A stretch of 64,000 bases of DNA from Gammaproteobacteria bacterium (lineage in GTDB: Bacteria; Pseudomonadota; Gammaproteobacteria; Pseudomonadales; Pseudohongiellaceae): positions 1-64,000 of the forward strand of contig JAQWZF010000033.1 of the NCBI GenBank assembly GCA_029253585.1, read 5' to 3'. Under the pieces are notes generated by a model. It saw nothing but the letters and a program-made list of their open reading frames with translations. It made no database searches and had not been told where the DNA came from. The number at the start of each line of letters is the position of its first letter. Within the stretch, counting starts at the first letter, position 1. The position numbers and the translations under genes are program-made. Shown in pieces: positions 62,826 through 64,000 of the stretch.

Positions 62826-63393
62826 TTTCTTTCTCCGAAACTACCTTCAATTTCTTTAGAGCGCTATAGAAGCGCGTCTTTACCGTATTAGCCGATATGT
62901 CTTGCAGCTCAGCGATCTCATCAAATGTTAGGGATTGAAAAATTTTCAACTCCAGTATCGAACGCTGATCCATACTGAGCTCATTCAACATAGTTAATAT
63001 TCGAGTATTTAATTCTTGAGAGCCCAATCTATATTCTGGCTCCAAGTTTGTCTGGCCAGGAAATTTTTCAAACTCATCGCCTTCATCTTCACTGGAAAAT
63101 TTTGGAGTTGATGTCATTAGTCGCTTACGGCGATTCATATCCACCGCTTTGTTATGGGCGATTCTGAAGATCCAGCTACTAAATTTCGCATCGCCTCTGA
63201 ATCTATGAAGATTTCTATAGACCCCCAGAAACACCTCCTGCATTAGGTCCATCGCATCACTGGAATTCCCGGTAAGACGTAATCCATGGTTGTAGATTTT
63301 CGACTCATAGCGCTTCACCAATTTTTCCCATGCATAGGCCGACCCCTTAAGAGCCGCTGATATTAGCGCTTCGTCTTCGTCTATAAGACTCAT
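62812..63393 (-). CDS. ECF RNA polymerase sigma factor
   Basis: Start at ATG 63391-63393 (MSLIDEDEALISAALKGSAY); an upstream ATG at 63430-63432 lies inside a palindrome and is less likely. The 193-aa product has region 2 (DAMDLMQEVFLGVYRNLHRF, FSSWIFRIAHNKAVDMNRRK) and region 4 (LSMDQRSILELKIFQSLTFD, EIAELQDISANTVKTRFYSA). It is followed by its anti-sigma factor and a coiled-coil exported protein. The signal it senses is unknown. Confidence 0.9.
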   Translation of the reverse strand: MSLIDEDEALISAALKGSAYAWEKLVKRYESKIYNHGLRLTGNSSDAMDLMQEVFLGVYRNLHRFRGDAKFSSWIFRIAHNKAVDMNRRKRLMTSTPKFSSEDEGDEFEKFPGQTNLEPEYRLGSQELNTRILTMLNELSMDQRSILELKIFQSLTFDEIAELQDISANTVKTRFYSALKKLKVVSEKENVLS

Positions 63394-63420
63394 GGAATCC
63401 CCATCCTGTTGCCGCGTAGC

Positions 63421-63438
63421 GTTTTTATGCATAAAAAC
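63421..63438. promoter_or_regulatory. 18-bp perfect palindrome upstream of the sigma gene
   Basis: GTTTTTATGCATAAAAAC is its own complement over all 18 bases. It lies 28 bases before the chosen start of the ECF sigma gene and could be an operator or the foot of the mRNA. Confidence 0.55.
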
Positions 63439-63500
63439 AGGATACTGGTTTTAGAGAGTAAGTCGCAAGCTAAGAGAGAATAGTTTGTACAGAGCTTAAA

Positions 63501-63992
63501 TTACTTAGCGGGATAGGCGTGTAACGAATCGTCGACTAGAACGCTCCACACCCTGTTGAAGGTGTGTACCTTGTCTGTGCTGCCGTTGGAATCGATCATA
63601 GGATAGCCCTTGTTGGCCCAATCGAATAAGGAGTGCTCTAGATTCAATACCCGAGTGAAGCCAAGCTCCTGGAGATCGGCGGCCACTGCAGCCGACCGGT
63701 AACCTACGGAACAATAGACAACAATTTCTGTCTCCTTGCCCAGCCCCCGCTGCGCGACTATGTCTGCTATGGCCTGTGCAGTCTCAAGATTAATGGCATC
63801 GCCAAGATGGCTGACACCGAACTCATCCACCTCTCTCACATCGATCACAAGGGGAAAAATTTCGCCGGCATCTTCATAGCGAGACCGAAGCTGGTCTGTT
63901 GAAATTGATTTTACACTGGGAAATTCTCGTCGAATCTTGTCATCGACTGACTCCCAACTTACGCCGAACAAGCCGAAGAAGAAGGATGACAT
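63501..63992 (-). CDS. Rhodanese-like domain protein
   Basis: A 163-aa single rhodanese domain: PLVIDVREVDEFGVSHLGDA at its N-terminal part and IVVYCSVGYRSAAVAADLQE with the active-site Cys loop (CSVGYRS). It may carry persulfide sulfur or act as a regulatory binding domain. The start used (ATG 63990-63992) leaves 8 bases to the window edge, so a longer N-terminus cannot be excluded. Confidence 0.8.
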   Translation of the reverse strand: MSSFFFGLFGVSWESVDDKIRREFPSVKSISTDQLRSRYEDAGEIFPLVIDVREVDEFGVSHLGDAINLETAQAIADIVAQRGLGKETEIVVYCSVGYRSAAVAADLQELGFTRVLNLEHSLFDWANKGYPMIDSNGSTDKVHTFNRVWSVLVDDSLHAYPAK

Positions 63993-64000
63993 TGAAGCCG

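Noticed and set aside
1..64000. CRISPR array, rRNA or tRNA genes
   Set aside because: No regularly spaced repeats of CRISPR type, and no tRNA or rRNA sequence was recognised on either strand.

Overview
The window reads as the chromosome of a free-living, probably marine, aerobic gammaproteobacterium. The evidence is the order of housekeeping genes: guaB-guaA, xseA, and a long minus-strand block iscR-iscS-iscU-iscA-hscB-hscA-fdx-iscX-ndk-rlmN-pilF-rodZ-ispG-hisS-yfgM-bamB-der, which is the arrangement found around the isc locus in this class. The many secreted quinoproteins, c-type cytochromes and alpha/beta hydrolases fit a heterotroph using organic solutes. I cannot name the genus.

Layout. 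(1) 1-6.4 kb is an accessory zone ending exactly at the 3' end of guaA. It is cut into units by five copies of a short sequence that matches the guaA 3' end (guaA itself plus four copies near 1386, 3072, 5292 and 5689). Units carry single genes or small gene sets: two SAM methyltransferases, a 64-aa orphan, a secreted cysteine-containing orphan, a broken alpha/beta hydrolase, an IS91-like transposase remnant, and an EF-hand/haloalkane-dehalogenase pair. This looks like a tandem pile-up of islets made by integrases that target guaA. No integrase gene is visible in the window. (2) 6.4-9.7 kb is guaB-guaA with a large nested hairpin between the genes. (3) 9.7-25.5 kb is accessory: a secreted propeller protein, PpiC/HupE pair, cytochrome c', two cold-shock genes, a YtkA-like/di-heme peroxidase pair, and a Rieske/PQQ dehydrogenase/VOC group. 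(4) xseA at 25.5-26.9 kb. (5) 27.5-42.3 kb is accessory: DsbA-like protein, amidotransferase, DoxX, a PETase/cutinase-like hydrolase, two more PQQ dehydrogenases (one in an operon with a di-heme cytochrome), a GntR/ABC unit, a secreted M18 aminopeptidase and a PLP dehydratase. (6) 42.4-57.8 kb is the conserved housekeeping block, with an IscR-type operator at its head. (7) 57.9-64 kb holds a DinB-like protein, a PHP phosphoesterase, a zinc-ribbon protein, a YPNG-repeat secreted protein, an ECF sigma/anti-sigma/coiled-coil operon and a rhodanese.

Two things stand out beyond the guaA-site array. First, five accessory genes are each interrupted by exactly one in-frame stop codon while the rest of the frame stays open (positions 4925, 10132, 15744, 25241, 27679; all three stop codons occur), and two others carry an apparent one-base frameshift at the start (DedA at 31446 and pilF at 50214). 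Either this lineage is losing accessory genes or the assembly has errors; read-level checks decide. Second, two of the three PQQ dehydrogenases carry the DxD signature associated with lanthanide dependence, and a secreted hydrolase at 30.3 kb resembles polyester hydrolases. All functional statements are from reading the sequence; no database search was run.
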